64,000 nt of DNA, from the NCBI RefSeq assembly GCF_016801865.2, contig NC_068938.1:199743077-199807076 (forward strand), in the 5' to 3' direction. A model generated the notes under the pieces. The model saw only the letters and a program-made list of their open reading frames with translations. It had not been told where the DNA came from and searched no databases. The position numbers and the translations under genes were made by a program. Shown here one piece after another: positions 19,488 through 29,944 of the stretch. How positions within the stretch are numbered: the stretch's first letter is position 1; every line of letters starts with the position of its first letter. Source of the stretch: Culex pipiens pallens. Lineage: Eukaryota; Arthropoda; Insecta; Diptera; Culicidae.

Positions 19488-21143
19488 GTTCAAGATGGTA
19501 TGTCAGAGACATAACCGAAGGACATAGGACCAAACAATTTGAATGTGTTGTTGGATTGCTAGTGAAATCTGGAATAAGATTATTTTATTTTGTTTCATAG
19601 ATTTGTCGGCAAAATTGTCATAAATGTTCTCCCAAGGTGAACCTTCCATGAGGGCACCGGCAACTCCAGGTTGTGGCCACTACTGTCGAAATGTCAATTT
19701 TCATGTTCAGTATCAAAAACCATGAATTTTGATACCCATATTGCCACAACTCGTATGGTTCTGTAAATGTCCCCCCGGGCCCCGAGGGAACCTTCTTTGA
19801 GGGCACCGGCCACTCCAGGTTGTGGCCACTACTGTCGAAATGGCCATTATTATGTTCAGTATCAAAAACCATGAATTTTGATACCCATATTGCCACAACT
19901 CGTATGGTTCTGTAAATGTCCCCCCGGGCCCCGAGGGAACCTTCTTTGAGGGCACCGGCCACTCCAGGTTGTGGCCACTACTGTCGAAATGGCCATTATT
20001 ATGTTCAGTATCAAAAAGCATGAATTTTGATACCCATATTGCTACAACTCGTATGGTTCTGTAAATGTCCCCCCAAGCCCCGGGGGAACCTTCTTTGAGG
20101 GCACCAGCCACTCCAGGTTGTGGCCACTACTGTCGAAATGGCCATTATTATGTTCAGTATCAAAAACCATGAATTTTGATACCCATATTGCCACAACTCG
20201 TATGGTTCTGTAAATGTCCCCCCGGGCCCCGAGGGAACCTTCTTTGAGGGCACCGGCCACTCCAGGTTGTGGCCACTACTGTCGAAATGGCCATTATTAT
20301 GTTCAGTATCAAAAAGCATGAATTTTGATACCCATATTGCCACAACTCGTATGGTTCTGTAAATGTCCCCCCAAGCCCCGGGGGAACCTTCTTTGAGGGC
20401 ACCGGCCACTCCAGGTTGTGGCCACTACTGTCGAAATGGCCATTATTATGTTCAGTATCAAAAACCATGAATTTTGATACCCATATTGCCACAACTCGTA
20501 TGGTTCTGTAAAAGTTCCCCCAGGCCCCGGGGGAACCTACTTCGAGGGTACCGGCCACTCCAGGTTTTTTCCACCACCAATTCGAAATTTTTCATGAGAA
20601 CCGCCGCATTGTAGTGGCTTCAACGCGGTCCGCTTCGCTCGAATTTCCTCCTTCTGCTGCTGGTGGTTCTTCCTGCTGGTTGCTGGTCCTCTTCTTCTAT
20701 TGACCGCTGCTGCTGCTGCTGCTGCTGCTCCGCGCCTGCCCGACGTGCACAGTTCGAGTGCTCGTTCCAAAGTGACTTGCTTTTGCGAAATTTTCTGCTT
20801 AAATAGCGGCAGAGCCGGAGAACGGCACAAAAGGGGCGCGGTCTCGAATGCATACGCTCGCTCTGATTGGTTATCTGTCCGATTTGTACTGAAAAATTAC
20901 TCATTTTGATTGCATGTTTTAAGTGCTTTAACTATGTTTAGTCAGACTATCTATGTAGTTAAATAATAGCTGAAGTCTTCCTCTTTCGATTGGTGGTCCA
21001 ACCATCTGGATTGATTCACAGGGAAAAAAGATATAAGCGTTCAAAATGTCCCCTTTTTTAACGCTTGAAAGTGACGCTTTCGATCGAATTTCTGAACTGG
21101 CCCCCAATATAGTAAGTAAAGACATAGTCCTATGTCAAAAAAA
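19488..21143 (-). mobile_element. Satellite-bearing element, copy B
   Basis: About 1.66 kb, directly adjoining copy A in the same orientation. Same order of parts: six monomers (19660-20570), CAG/CTG-rich linker, promoter-like block (about 20785-20860), terminal GACATAGTCCTATGTC and A run. A perfect CTG run near 20706-20729 is longer than in copy A. Confidence 0.8.
19660..20570 (-). repeat. 149-bp tandem repeat, 6 monomers (copy B)
   Basis: Same monomer as copy A. An alternation of GGTTCTGTAAATGTCCCCCCGGGCC and CCCCCAAGCC types suggests two-monomer duplication. Confidence 0.9.
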
Positions 21144-21474
21144 GTCCCAATTACAGGGACGTATGAAACAATTTGCTCATGTAAAAGGTCGAATCAACCT
21201 GGTGTGGTAAAACAAGGCTAAAAAACACATTAATTGTTAAAAATTTTAATTCACTTGATATGGCAACCATAGCTAATAGTCAAAGCAATGATTTGGACTA
21301 AAAATATGCCCTTGAAACCCACATACATATTAATAAGAATTAAAACAATGGTCGAAAACTTGTTCATCGGTTTTCCCCACTTGAGGGGTTTGGCTTTTAC
21401 GACGTTTTGAAAACTAACCCGAGAGATAAATGGATAAAGATGGAGTGATGGATAGATTAAGTTACAGTTACCCC

Positions 21475-21713
21475 AGTCACGAAATATTCTAGCGGATCCG
21501 AGTTCTACAAGAATCCTGCTAGAAAGGTGGAAGATTTCTGATAGAAAGCAGCAAGAATATCATGCTCTGCTAGAGTTCTGCTTCCCAGTCACGACGTTCT
21601 AGTTTAGTTCTCACAGGGCTGGAAATTCTTACAGAATTCTAACAGTAATGTTCCATCGTTCTAGCAGAATTCTGGCAGAGCCAGCTCTGCTATAATATTT
21701 CGTGACCCCGTTA
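21475..21713. mobile_element. CCCAGTCACGA-ended MITEs, two joined partial copies
   Basis: CCCAGTCACGAAATATTCTA at the left, an internal CCCAGTCACGACGTTCTAG near 21589, and inverted CGAAATATTATAGCAGAG at the right. Looks like one copy nested in or joined to another. Confidence 0.6.
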
Positions 21714-21899
21714 ATGCAAATCACTTAATTTTGTCAACCGAACCAGAAATTAGTAAAATTCCAGGGTGGTCAAAAATCTTCGCGATTTTCGCGGCGCGGA
21801 TTTCTGCTGAATGTTAATGTGAATCTATCTTCAAGAATACAACACATTTCGGTGGCTTTTTGCTGCGAGTTTGCCTGGATTAGTTTGTACAAACATTCC

Positions 21900-22036
21900 C
21901 AGTCACGAAATATTCTAGCAGAGCTGGTTCTGCCAGAATCCTGCTAGAACGGGTGAACATTTTTGCTAGAATGCTGTAAGAATATCCAGCTTTGTGAGAA
22001 CTCTGCTAGAATCCTGCTAGAACGTCGTGACTGGGT
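21900..22036. mobile_element. CCCAGTCACGA-ended MITE, near-complete
   Basis: 137 bp with CCCAGTCACGAAATATTCTA at the left and the inverse of CCCAGTCACGACGTTCTAG at the right. Internal CTAGCAG/CTGCTAG motifs repeat. Confidence 0.7.
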
Positions 22037-22077
22037 TAGCCTGCCTACATTTCAAGCAAAACAACGTAAATGGGCCA

Positions 22078-22168
22078 AAGCCGAAGTGTAAACAAAGAGT
22101 CTGTCCTGCTCGTTCCTAATGTAAACATCCACTGACTTATGCAGGACAGACTGTTTACACTTCGGCTT
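22078..22168. repeat. Short hairpin sequence
   Basis: AAGCCGAAGTGTAAACA...GTCTGTCCTGC is inverted about 40 bp further on as GCAGGACAGAC...TGTTTACACTTCGGCTT. It borders the gag fragment. Confidence 0.6.
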
Positions 22169-22179
22169 AAGGTATACGT

Positions 22180-22923
22180 ACCTGTCACCATAGTCGATTT
22201 TGAGAGCACCTTCCTCTCTCGAGGCTTTACCTTGACGCTCGTCAGGTGTTCTTCCAGGTCGGAGATCGGGCGGTCCGGATATCCCTGAAGGACGATCTTC
22301 ACTGGGACCTTCTCTGCAGGGTCAAATGTAAAGAATTTGAAGTTTCGCAACTTCAACTTCTTAACCACCAAGTCGAAATTCAGCTTCTTGTGTGTAATCA
22401 CTTGCACAGAAGTTTTGCTAATTTTGAGACAATATTGAAGTCCCTCAAGCAACTCGTCAACATCATCAGCCAACGTATCCAAAACAAAAATTGGAGGTGG
22501 TCGTCGTTCCTTCGGAAAGTTACCGTTTTTCTGCTTTCCTTGCCTGCGCGCAAGTTCATCATCGTCATCGTCGTCGCCAGCACTGCTGTTGTCACTGTCG
22601 GTGTTGTTTTCATCTCCACTCAGCATCTCAAATTCGTTGCTGGTGGGAACGTTGGAAGTGGTTGTCGTCGTAGTGCTGGTGGACTGCTGCTGCTGCTGCT
22701 GCTGGCCGGAAGTGCTTCCGGATGCCCGGGTGGATTGTCTCGTCCGTACCGGGGACTCACGTGGACGGTATGACACGTGTAAAAATGAAGGATCGGTGAC
22801 GTCACCGGGCACGCTCTCGTGCGCGATGGCGGTCGATGCGGCATTGATGTGTTTACCTTTCTGCACTCTGCCGGTAGATGAACTTCGCGGGTTTTTCGAG
22901 GCCGCACTCGAACTCGAGCGCAA
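22180..22923 (-). pseudogene. Jockey-type gag (ORF1) fragment
   Basis: About 245 residues with a Ser/Thr/Gln-rich N-terminus (poly-Q, poly-D) and a PRE_C2HC-type segment FFTFDPAEKVPVKIVLQGYP..ISDLEEHL..VKV. The zinc knuckles that should follow are missing; the frame runs into the hairpin at 22168. At its other end it is joined head-on to a + strand RT fragment at 22924. Confidence 0.75.
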
Positions 22924-23680
22924 GTTTCAACTGCATCTTTCGGGGGCCGTCTCAGAAGTACAGGACGTCGCGGCGGGTGTGCCGCAATGTAGCCTTATCG
23001 GCCCAATCCTGTACCTACTCTTCACTACGGATGTGCCTCCGCTTCCAGCGGACTGTAAGCTAGCGCTATATGCCGACGATAGCGCGATCATTGCCAACGG
23101 TAGGACACCAGCCCACTACCGGTTCCGGCTCCAGCAGGGTGTGTCCACCTACGTCGCGTACCTGGCCAGCTGGAAAATCAAGGTTAATAAGTCGAAGACA
23201 CCGACTGTCGCCAGCTACTATCCGCCACCCGACTGCTACGTGGGTGTCAACGGCTGTATTGTTCCGTGGCTGCAAGAGGTCATCTACCTTGGGGTGATGT
23301 TTGACTGCAAGCTACCGAACCTAACAGACTCGCTGAAAGGCAGATGCTGAAGGCGCTGTATCCGCTGATCGCAAGGAGGTCGCGTCTCTCCCAACGAAAC
23401 AAGCTAGCTCTCCTGAAGTCAGTGATAGCCCCGGTCGTGAACTACGCTATGGCAGTGTGGGGCAAATGTACAGGTGGTCCAGAACCGGCTTCTAAGGATG
23501 ATACTGGACGTCCCCTATGACACCAGAACCAGAGACCTGCACCGCATCGCGAACTGCAAGACCGTCGAGCAGCGAATCGAGGACTCGCTGGATAGGCTGT
23601 TCCTGAGCGCAACCGCTCATCCGAGCGTTGGCTACCTAGGTTATCAAATTCTTTTAATTAGGTTATCAAATAAAAAAAAA
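22924..23680 (+). pseudogene. Jockey-clade reverse-transcriptase fragment
   Basis: Starts in the RT domain (SEVQDVAAGVPQCSLIGPILYLLF; the usual PQGS Gly is Cys). It goes through LALYADDSAI and the C-terminal region, with frameshifts near 23348 and 23470, and ends in a short poly(A) at 23672-23680. The last part (from 23041) is duplicated at 9293. Confidence 0.85.
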
Positions 23681-24328
23681 CAGATACTAACAGTACAACA
23701 CAACCTCACAAAGCACACATTTACCTTCTTGACCACTTTGAATGTCCAAAAGCTGGAATAAACTTAATATAGGCGAAATAATTTCAGCTATCTTAATGCT
23801 TATCCATCCTCAGAAAAGCTCTAGTATCTATCAATTGCTGGGATAATGATCAAGGTTTTGTCTAAATACCTACTATTTAAAAGTGTAAACGCATGAACCT
23901 GCAAAGCATGAAGTTTGCAAAACAACAGGTAGATAACGGATTATAAGTGTAAACCGACTGCAGTAGCACAAATAATATTCCATAAATTTGTTAACTTATT
24001 TTCGCCTTTGTTCTCGTCTCATTTGCATCAGTCAAGTTAGGAACATTTATTACAATTAATTTATTTTGTATTTATTTATTAAGACAGTTTCCGAACAAAT
24101 CGTACTCATGTAATCCCACTAAATTCCAATTAAAGCAGTAATTTATTTCACCACTTTCTCCGAAATTCTACAATTACCATCACAAAATGCAACACCCGTT
24201 TTCCCTAACACGGACGCAACATTCAAGTACCTATTTCGGCTAGCCTTGAACGCGTTTTCCATGTGGAATACTTCGCATTGAAAAGTTGAGTGTGGTTAGA
24301 GTGATATCGTAAACAACAACATTGCAAA
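23041..24328 (+). repeat. 1.29-kb segment, second copy at 9293-10580
   Basis: See the entry at 9293. Here the segment runs straight into the ATG of the AT-hook H1 gene, and includes its H1-type promoter block at about 24200-24234. Confidence 0.9.
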
Positions 24329-24954
24329 TGGCCGCTACATCGGAAACAGCAGAAGACCGGTCCAGCCCGGAACCCGAGACTATCGAGGAGGATGAACAGG
24401 AGTCACCATCTCCCGCGAAAGCCAAAGGCAGGGGAAGACCCAAGAAGGAGAAGGCCCCCAAGGCGCCCAAGCAGCCCAAGGTAAAGGTTCCGCGCGGTCC
24501 TGGTCGTCCAAAGGGTAAATCCAAGCCGGTCGGCCGTGACAATCCTCCGATCGCCGATATGATCATAGAAGCGATGGAGACGCTCGAAGACCGTAAGGGA
24601 ATCACACTGCAAGCCATCAAGCGATTCATGGATGAAGCCTACGGGGTGGACCCCCAGCGACTGAGTGTCCGAATCAAGAAGGCCATTCTGGCCAAAGTGG
24701 ATTCAGGAGATATCATCCGAGTTCAAGCGAATGGTGGCCAAGGACGCTTCAGACTGAAACCCTTCAAAGTGGCTGTGGTCACCAAGCGTGCCGCACCGGA
24801 GAATTACGTCCAGCTGCCGTACGGAAAGTCTTCGCCGGCTAAACCGGCCGGTAAGATTGGGAAGTTCAAGAAGGCTATCGCGGATGCGAAACCGGCGGAT
24901 GACGCTACCGGTACACCAACGAAGGGCAAGCGCGGAAGGCCGAAGAAAACGTAA
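24328..24954 (+). CDS. Linker-histone variant with three AT-hooks
   Basis: 208 residues from the ATG at 24328 (an upstream TTG is not a start). An acidic N-terminus (EPETIEEDEQE) is followed by AT-hooks at 34-40 (GRGRPKK) and 57-64 (GPGRPKGK), an H15 winged-helix domain at about 72-147 (NPPIADMIIEAMETLEDRKG...GRFRLKP), and a third AT-hook at 201-207 (KRGRPKK). The long Lys/Ala tail of normal H1 is missing. It is intronless and ends in a histone-type stem-loop (25129-25144), and its promoter shares a block with the H1 at 7380. That suggests S-phase or germline linker-histone expression. H15 plus AT-hooks is best known from plant HMGA proteins. Tissue role is unknown. Confidence 0.9.
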   Translation: MAATSETAEDRSSPEPETIEEDEQESPSPAKAKGRGRPKKEKAPKAPKQPKVKVPRGPGRPKGKSKPVGRDNPPIADMIIEAMETLEDRKGITLQAIKRFMDEAYGVDPQRLSVRIKKAILAKVDSGDIIRVQANGGQGRFRLKPFKVAVVTKRAAPENYVQLPYGKSSPAKPAGKIGKFKKAIADAKPADDATGTPTKGKRGRPKKT

Positions 24955-25128
24955 ATCGTTGATTGCTGTGAGCGAAATTGCAATTCCCGAAGAATCACTT
25001 CGTAAAGGGACAAGACAGCCGAGGAGATTCTTGGTGCAAGAGTGCGGCTAGAGAAACTGGATGTGCGGACACACTATTTCTGGCAAATGTGTTCCGCGAC
25101 CATATTGACTAAAAAAATAAAAAAAATC

Positions 25129-25144
25129 AGCCCTTTTAAGGGCT
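25129..25144 (+). terminator. Histone 3' stem-loop of the H1 variant
   Basis: AGCCCTTTTAAGGGCT. The 6-bp stem is intact and the loop is TTTA instead of TTTC. GTAAAGAGTTATG follows at 25158. It lies 174 nt past the stop codon, much further than in the other histone genes here. Confidence 0.85.
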
Positions 25145-25364
25145 ACCAACAGCATGAGTAAAGAGTTATGTTTGAAAATAAAAATCACTGTATATTTTAA
25201 TGTTTTAGAAATATTAAGTTTATGGATATGAATTCTTGAAACAACCGTCGGTATATGCATCATCGAAATTTCAAAACTAAATGTACTTTAAGCAGCATTG
25301 AATTGAATCGCAACCTTTTTAGGGTTAAATAGGTCTAGGTTATACTTTACAATAATTTTGGGTT

Positions 25365-25860
25365 TTGATAGGTAGGATACTTTAATATTTAATGTTAAAT
25401 AATTGCATTCCTCAAATGCAAAACATCAAATTAAAGCAATGTAACGCAGAAGTTTTAAACCCTCAAAACATGAAATAAAAATGATTAAAGTAAAATTTAC
25501 TTTGGGCTATCCATGGGCAGTAAGCTCCTCTTCAACAAGACAGTAACCAGTTGTAATGCTATGTTAGGTTCCATGTTTACGCATCAGGAAGAATAAGCTT
25601 GCTGTCTATAAAAGCGTCGTTTGTCAGTCGATCAAGTATTAAACATCCACTTTGACAGGCAGCTGGTGAACGTTGAAGAAATCATCGCTGCTATTGAGGG
25701 TGGCCCAGCCGGCGATGTCGAGAGCGGTGGAGGCAAACGCTCGTGAAGTTCCTGTGACATGAGTAAGTGCAAATCGACCCCACCATTGAGAAGCTTGTCA
25801 AACTCCGTAACATCTACCGAAGGAAGTATCAGCTCTATCTGAAATAATTAGGGTCAGCTT
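25365..25860 (+). pseudogene. Decayed non-LTR retrotransposon remnants
   Basis: 25503-25640 aligns with the RT C-terminal part of the neighbouring fragment (GGGCTATCCATGGGCAGTAA... against 26045; AAGCTTGCTGTCTATAAAAG against 26170) with many changes and deletions. 25650-25850 has protein-like but broken frames. 25365-25440 resembles the 3' UTR of the same family. Confidence 0.6.
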
Positions 25861-25910
25861 CTCTGATCACACTCGAAACTTCTTCTTCCTGGAGCAGCAG
25901 TTTTCCGGCC

Positions 25911-26447
25911 GTGAAGCTCGTCCGACGGAACAAACAGGTATCGAAGACAACCGACTCTGGATCGCACAAATTCATCCCGGCAGCGGACGTCAAAATCAAG
26001 CTCGAGGGCAACACCATTGAGTGGTCCAAGGTGGTGACTTACCTCGGACTATCCATCGACAGCAAGCTTCTCTTCAGGGAGCAAGTCGACAAGACGGTGA
26101 CCAGGTGTAGCATCTTGCTACGATCCCTGTTCCCCCTAGTCAACAGGAGGTCTCGTCTCTCCCTGAAGAACAAGCTCGCTGTCTTTAAGAGCGTCGTCTG
26201 TCCAATGATCGACTACGCGCAGCCGGTTTGGGGAAGCTGCGCGAAATCCCATCGAGATCGGCTCCAACGGATACAAAACAAGTGGCTAAAAATGATCCTG
26301 AACGTCCCGTTCTGGACCAGAACGACCGAAGTTCATCAGCTGGCGGGCGTGGGGACCCTTGACGCGCGCTTCGAGAACCAGCGGGCCAAATTTCAAAGAA
26401 GATGTGCGGTGAGCGACATCGAGGTGATCCGGAACATTCGTCTTTGA
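25911..26447 (+). pseudogene. Jockey-clade RT C-terminal fragment
   Basis: 178 open codons: VTYLGLSIDSKLLFREQVDKTV, SLKNKLAVFKSVVCPMIDYAQPVWGSCAKSHRDRLQRIQNKWLKMILNVPFWTRTTEVHQLAG. The catalytic FADD region and everything upstream are missing, so it is a 5'-truncated element. GGTTAAGGTTAGGTTAAG follows the stop, as in the 3' UTRs of such elements. The ORF happens to be open but cannot be functional alone. Confidence 0.85.
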
Positions 26448-26668
26448 TTCCCCTAGGTTAAGGTTAGGTTAAGTAGGTAGGCTTATTTTTAATAATTCAC
26501 TTAACAGTCGGTCGTAAATCCCGCAAAATGTACACCAAATCACACAAAGAACAAAGCTGAAAAGGAAACTCCTGAGCATTTGAAATGATACTAAACCTCC
26601 CTTCCATCCAAAAGGGTTTCCTGAATACTGATATAAATACATCTATCAGCAAAACAAATCTAGCTTTT

Positions 26669-26866
26669 AGTTAGGTAGGATATTTTAATAATTCAAACCA
26701 AACATGAGCATCTTAAATGCAAAATGTAAACTATATGAGAAACCTACCATGTACAACACGTACGAAAAACTGAAATTTAGATGAAGAGAGAATTCTGTAT
26801 CACTATCTATGTAAATCGAGCCGGGTTGAGCAAAAGAACAAATAAAAATTGATTGAATTGAAAAAA
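26669..26866 (+). mobile_element. 198-bp 5'-truncated retroelement insertion with TSD
   Basis: Flanked by the direct repeat AAAACAAATCTAGCTTTT at 26651-26668 and 26867-26884, ending in AATAAAAATTGATTGAATTG plus poly(A). It starts with TTAGGTAGGATATTTTAATAA, the 3' UTR of the same family as the adjacent RT fragment. Confidence 0.85.
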
Positions 26867-26884
26867 AAAACAAATCTAGCTTTT

Positions 26885-27510
26885 GAAAGTTTACGTCGGC
26901 ATTTGAGAAGCTCACATTTTGCGCCATTCGATATCTATTAATAAGATTTTAAACAAAAGCCGACTAGATAAAGTTTGAAAAATAAAGCATTTTAAAAAGT
27001 ATCACTAAGATTCAGAATATAAAATAAAGAATACATTTTGAAAACATTAATTGTCACCAAGTGCCTTAACTTTAAAATTAAAATTATATTTTATTTAACC
27101 ATTTTGTATTTGTCTTTTCAAAATGCATTCATGAGTACAGCAAAGACAATGTTGCAATAAAACAAATCACAATAAAATTACTTATAAACACTCAGAAAAT
27201 TACTCATTATCGTTCCTCAAACACATGGAGGACTCAAGAGCGAGTATTTCACACAAACCAAAACATTTATGCTGCGTCCGCCTGGCCTGCAGGATAAATG
27301 TTAACGGACAAACAGGACGCCTCCCCTAACTCCCGATATGAAGCGCATAGGGCAAGTTTTGGCGCAACTGTACCCTTGCTTGCGCGTCGGATAGCATTTA
27401 ATTGCGTCTCGGAATATCCTTCGTCTGATTGGGGGAAAAAGTGTAACGGTTTGCGATGACTAATTCAAAGGATTTTTTTTCGGAGTTGTGAAATCGTAGA
27501 ATTTATTTTT
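26885..27510. other. Intergenic, nothing recognised
   Basis: AT-rich. 27240-27430 is more GC-balanced and may be unique sequence or an old repeat; I cannot assign it. Confidence 0.5.
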
Positions 27511-27541
27511 CTGCAACATACTCTTTTGAACTCTTTTGGCT

Positions 27542-27557
27542 GGTCCTGAAAAGGACC
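27542..27557 (-). terminator. Histone 3' stem-loop of H3
   Basis: Minus strand GGTCCTTTTCAGGACC. The purine-rich CAAAAGAGTTCAAAAGAGTA follows at about 27520-27539. Confidence 0.94.
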
Positions 27558-27609
27558 TTTTGTGTTGTTTGGGAAGGGTTGATCCGGTATAACAAAAGAA
27601 AGCTCCACT

Positions 27610-28020
27610 TTAGGCACGCTCTCCACGGATGCGTCGAGCCAGCTGGATGTCCTTGGGCATAATGGTGACGCGCTTGGCGTGAATAGCGCACAGATTCGTG
27701 TCTTCAAACAGTCCGACCAGGTACGCCTCGCTAGCTTCCTGCAGGGCAGCAACGGCGGCACTCTGGAAGCGCAGATCCGTCTTGAAGTCCTGGGCGATTT
27801 CACGCACCAGCCGCTGGAAGGGCAACTTGCGGATCAGCAACTCGGTGGACTTCTGGTAGCGACGGATTTCACGCAGGGCGACCGTTCCGGGACGATAACG
27901 ATGCGGCTTCTTGACGCCACCGGTTGAGGGGGCACTCTTACGAGCAGCCTTGGTGGCCAACTGCTTCCGAGGGGCCTTTCCTCCGGTGGATTTACGGGCG
28001 GTCTGCTTGGTACGAGCCAT
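27610..28020 (-). CDS. Histone H3, non-canonical hybrid (S31, A87, V89, A90)
   Basis: The protein is identical to that at 3703-4113: KSAPSTGG and SAAVAALQ. Intronless, 136 codons, TATAAAAG 100 bp upstream and a stem-loop downstream. No H4 or other histone partner was found on the other side of its promoter as far as 29.6 kb, so it is an orphan copy. Two copies with the same four unusual residues argue against sequencing error and for a maintained variant or recent duplication. The H3 at 8688 provides the canonical comparison. Confidence 0.95.
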   Translation of the reverse strand: MARTKQTARKSTGGKAPRKQLATKAARKSAPSTGGVKKPHRYRPGTVALREIRRYQKSTELLIRKLPFQRLVREIAQDFKTDLRFQSAAVAALQEASEAYLVGLFEDTNLCAIHAKRVTIMPKDIQLARRIRGERA

Positions 28021-28119
28021 TGTTGTCTCCCTCTAGAGGTGGTAGGTAATCCTTGTTCCGAGTAGTTCACACACTGAACATCGATACGACACTGATGCTG
28101 ACCGTGGCCAACATAGACT

Positions 28120-28127
28120 CTTTTATA
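28120..28127 (-). promoter_or_regulatory. TATA box of H3
   Basis: Minus strand TATAAAAG, 100 bp upstream of the ATG. Confidence 0.75.
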
Positions 28128-28139
28128 CCGCACCGGCTT

Positions 28140-29663
28140 GGCGGGAAAATTTTCTACCCCTCGGTGTAAATATTTCTGCCATTCCTTACGCGTAACGCAT
28201 ACATACGCGTGAAGCAAGGATATGTGCTTTACCACGAAGAAGCTAACTTTCTTTTACCTTACGTAGTGATGTGATAATGACTTTATCACAAATAGGTAAA
28301 AGTTAAAAAACAATTAAATATAATTTTGTAAATGTTGTCAACATTGCATAACGATTTGAAATCAAATTTTCTAAACCTCTGCCTACATTTTGGTTGTGAA
28401 TCTTTAATTATCTTCAATTTATAATTTATCAATTGGAACAAACTTACATTCAAAAATTTCACTTAATTCATGGACAGAATGCATTTTTTAAAAATTTCTC
28501 AAATCAATTAGAAAATAAATTTGATTAATTGAAACAATACCAACCTTTTTATTTCGTCATTCCTAATTTTCTAATTCTAAATGATACAAAATTTAGAACC
28601 AAAATGTTTATGCTTAAGACAAATGCGCATCAAATCGACGCCATTTTGTTCTGACGTAGTAGAAAACCGTTGGAATTTACTGTACAGTAAATATATGTCA
28701 TACTCACCTCAACTGTAGTTGTGATTTAATGTTACTTTTGTTTGATTATGTCTGATCAAAAGTCGGTTTTTATAAAACATGAATACGTTTGTAATAATTA
28801 CATAAGAATTAAGACAAAGTTCAGGCATTGAACATTGGTTGTAATTTTATATTACAAATTTTGATTGTTTTTTTAATGAAATGTCACATCAGCAAAAATT
28901 ATTTTTTTGCCTATTCTGATAATCTTAAGTTGTTCATACAACCAAGATTTTAAATTTCCAAGCAATTCTCAACATTCAGTAAATTTCCCCCCTCTGGAAC
29001 TTTCTCACCAGCACAACGTGGTCACAGATGCAACAAACGGCACCCTTTTTTCATAAAATGCATCTAAAATGCGCATTGTGTTCTTAAAGAATGGCGAGGG
29101 ATGATTCCGCTATGCGCATTGGTCGTAGTGTGTGTATTTGTGATTAAAAATTAGGGGACGCTCCTGGAAGGGTAGCTTTGCGTATGTACGCCTTAAGGTT
29201 AGATTGCCGTTAGAGGGTAGAAACTAGATTGAGCAAAGGACTATGTACCGTAAAAATAGGCGCCAATAGAGGGAACTTCAGAATAGGGAAATTATGTACA
29301 GTTCTTTTCTGGTTGACCTTGAGTTGAGTCTTCCGGTAGAAGTTGGGAATGAGAGATTTTTGGGGCTGGACAAAATAGGTAGCAATCCATGAATGTGAAC
29401 TTTTCTTGCGGAATGAAATCACGAATAAACGCAATCATATATTTATGACTTTAAGTTAAAACCAGTTAGTAATCAGCACTTAAACAATATTTAAATAATT
29501 GTTTAGTTGAGCATTAACCGAGAGTTACCAGCGGAGCCACGTTTTCGGCGTCCTTTTTCTCGTTTACATAAAATCAGTCCTTTCTCTATCATCGTTGATC
29601 GGAAGGCATGCCGCCGGTTAGTGTTCGTTGATTGCAAACATCAAAGCGACACGTTTACATTGA
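28140..29663. other. Intergenic, AT-rich, nothing recognised
   Basis: No gene, histone partner or structured RNA seen between the orphan H3 and the long satellite element. Confidence 0.5.
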
Positions 29664-29944
29664 TTTTGACATAGGACTATGTCTCTACTTACTATATTGG
29701 GGGGCCAGTTCAGAAATTCGATCCAAAGCGTCACATTTAAGCGTTAAAAAAGGGGACATTTTGAACGCTTATATCTTTTTTCCCTGTGAATCAATCCAGA
29801 CGGTTGGACCACCAATCGAAAGAGGAAGACTTCAGCTATTGTTTAACTACATAGATAGTCTGACTAAACATAGTTAAAGCACTTAAAACATGCAATCAAA
29901 ATGAGTAATTTTTCAGTACAAATCGGACAGATGACCAATCAGAG

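Larger units (their letters stand above)
16990..21427. mobile_element. Candidate 4.4-kb element or nest bounded by ~34-bp inverted repeats
   Basis: 16990-17023 and 21392-21427 are imperfect inverted repeats (ATCTCGGGTTAGTTTTCA... at both ends). Between them lie AT-rich sequence (17024-17835), two satellite-bearing elements (17836-21143) and more AT-rich sequence. No transposase frame is seen and I could not define a target-site duplication. Confidence 0.45.

Noticed and set aside
20700..20909. Poly-Ala / poly-Gln frames in the CTG-rich linker of the satellite element
   Set aside because: Triplet-repeat by-products; frames differ between copies A, B and C.
26651..26884. SINE with its own pol III promoter
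   Set aside because: No A/B boxes visible; the sequence matches the 3' UTR of the neighbouring Jockey-type fragments.
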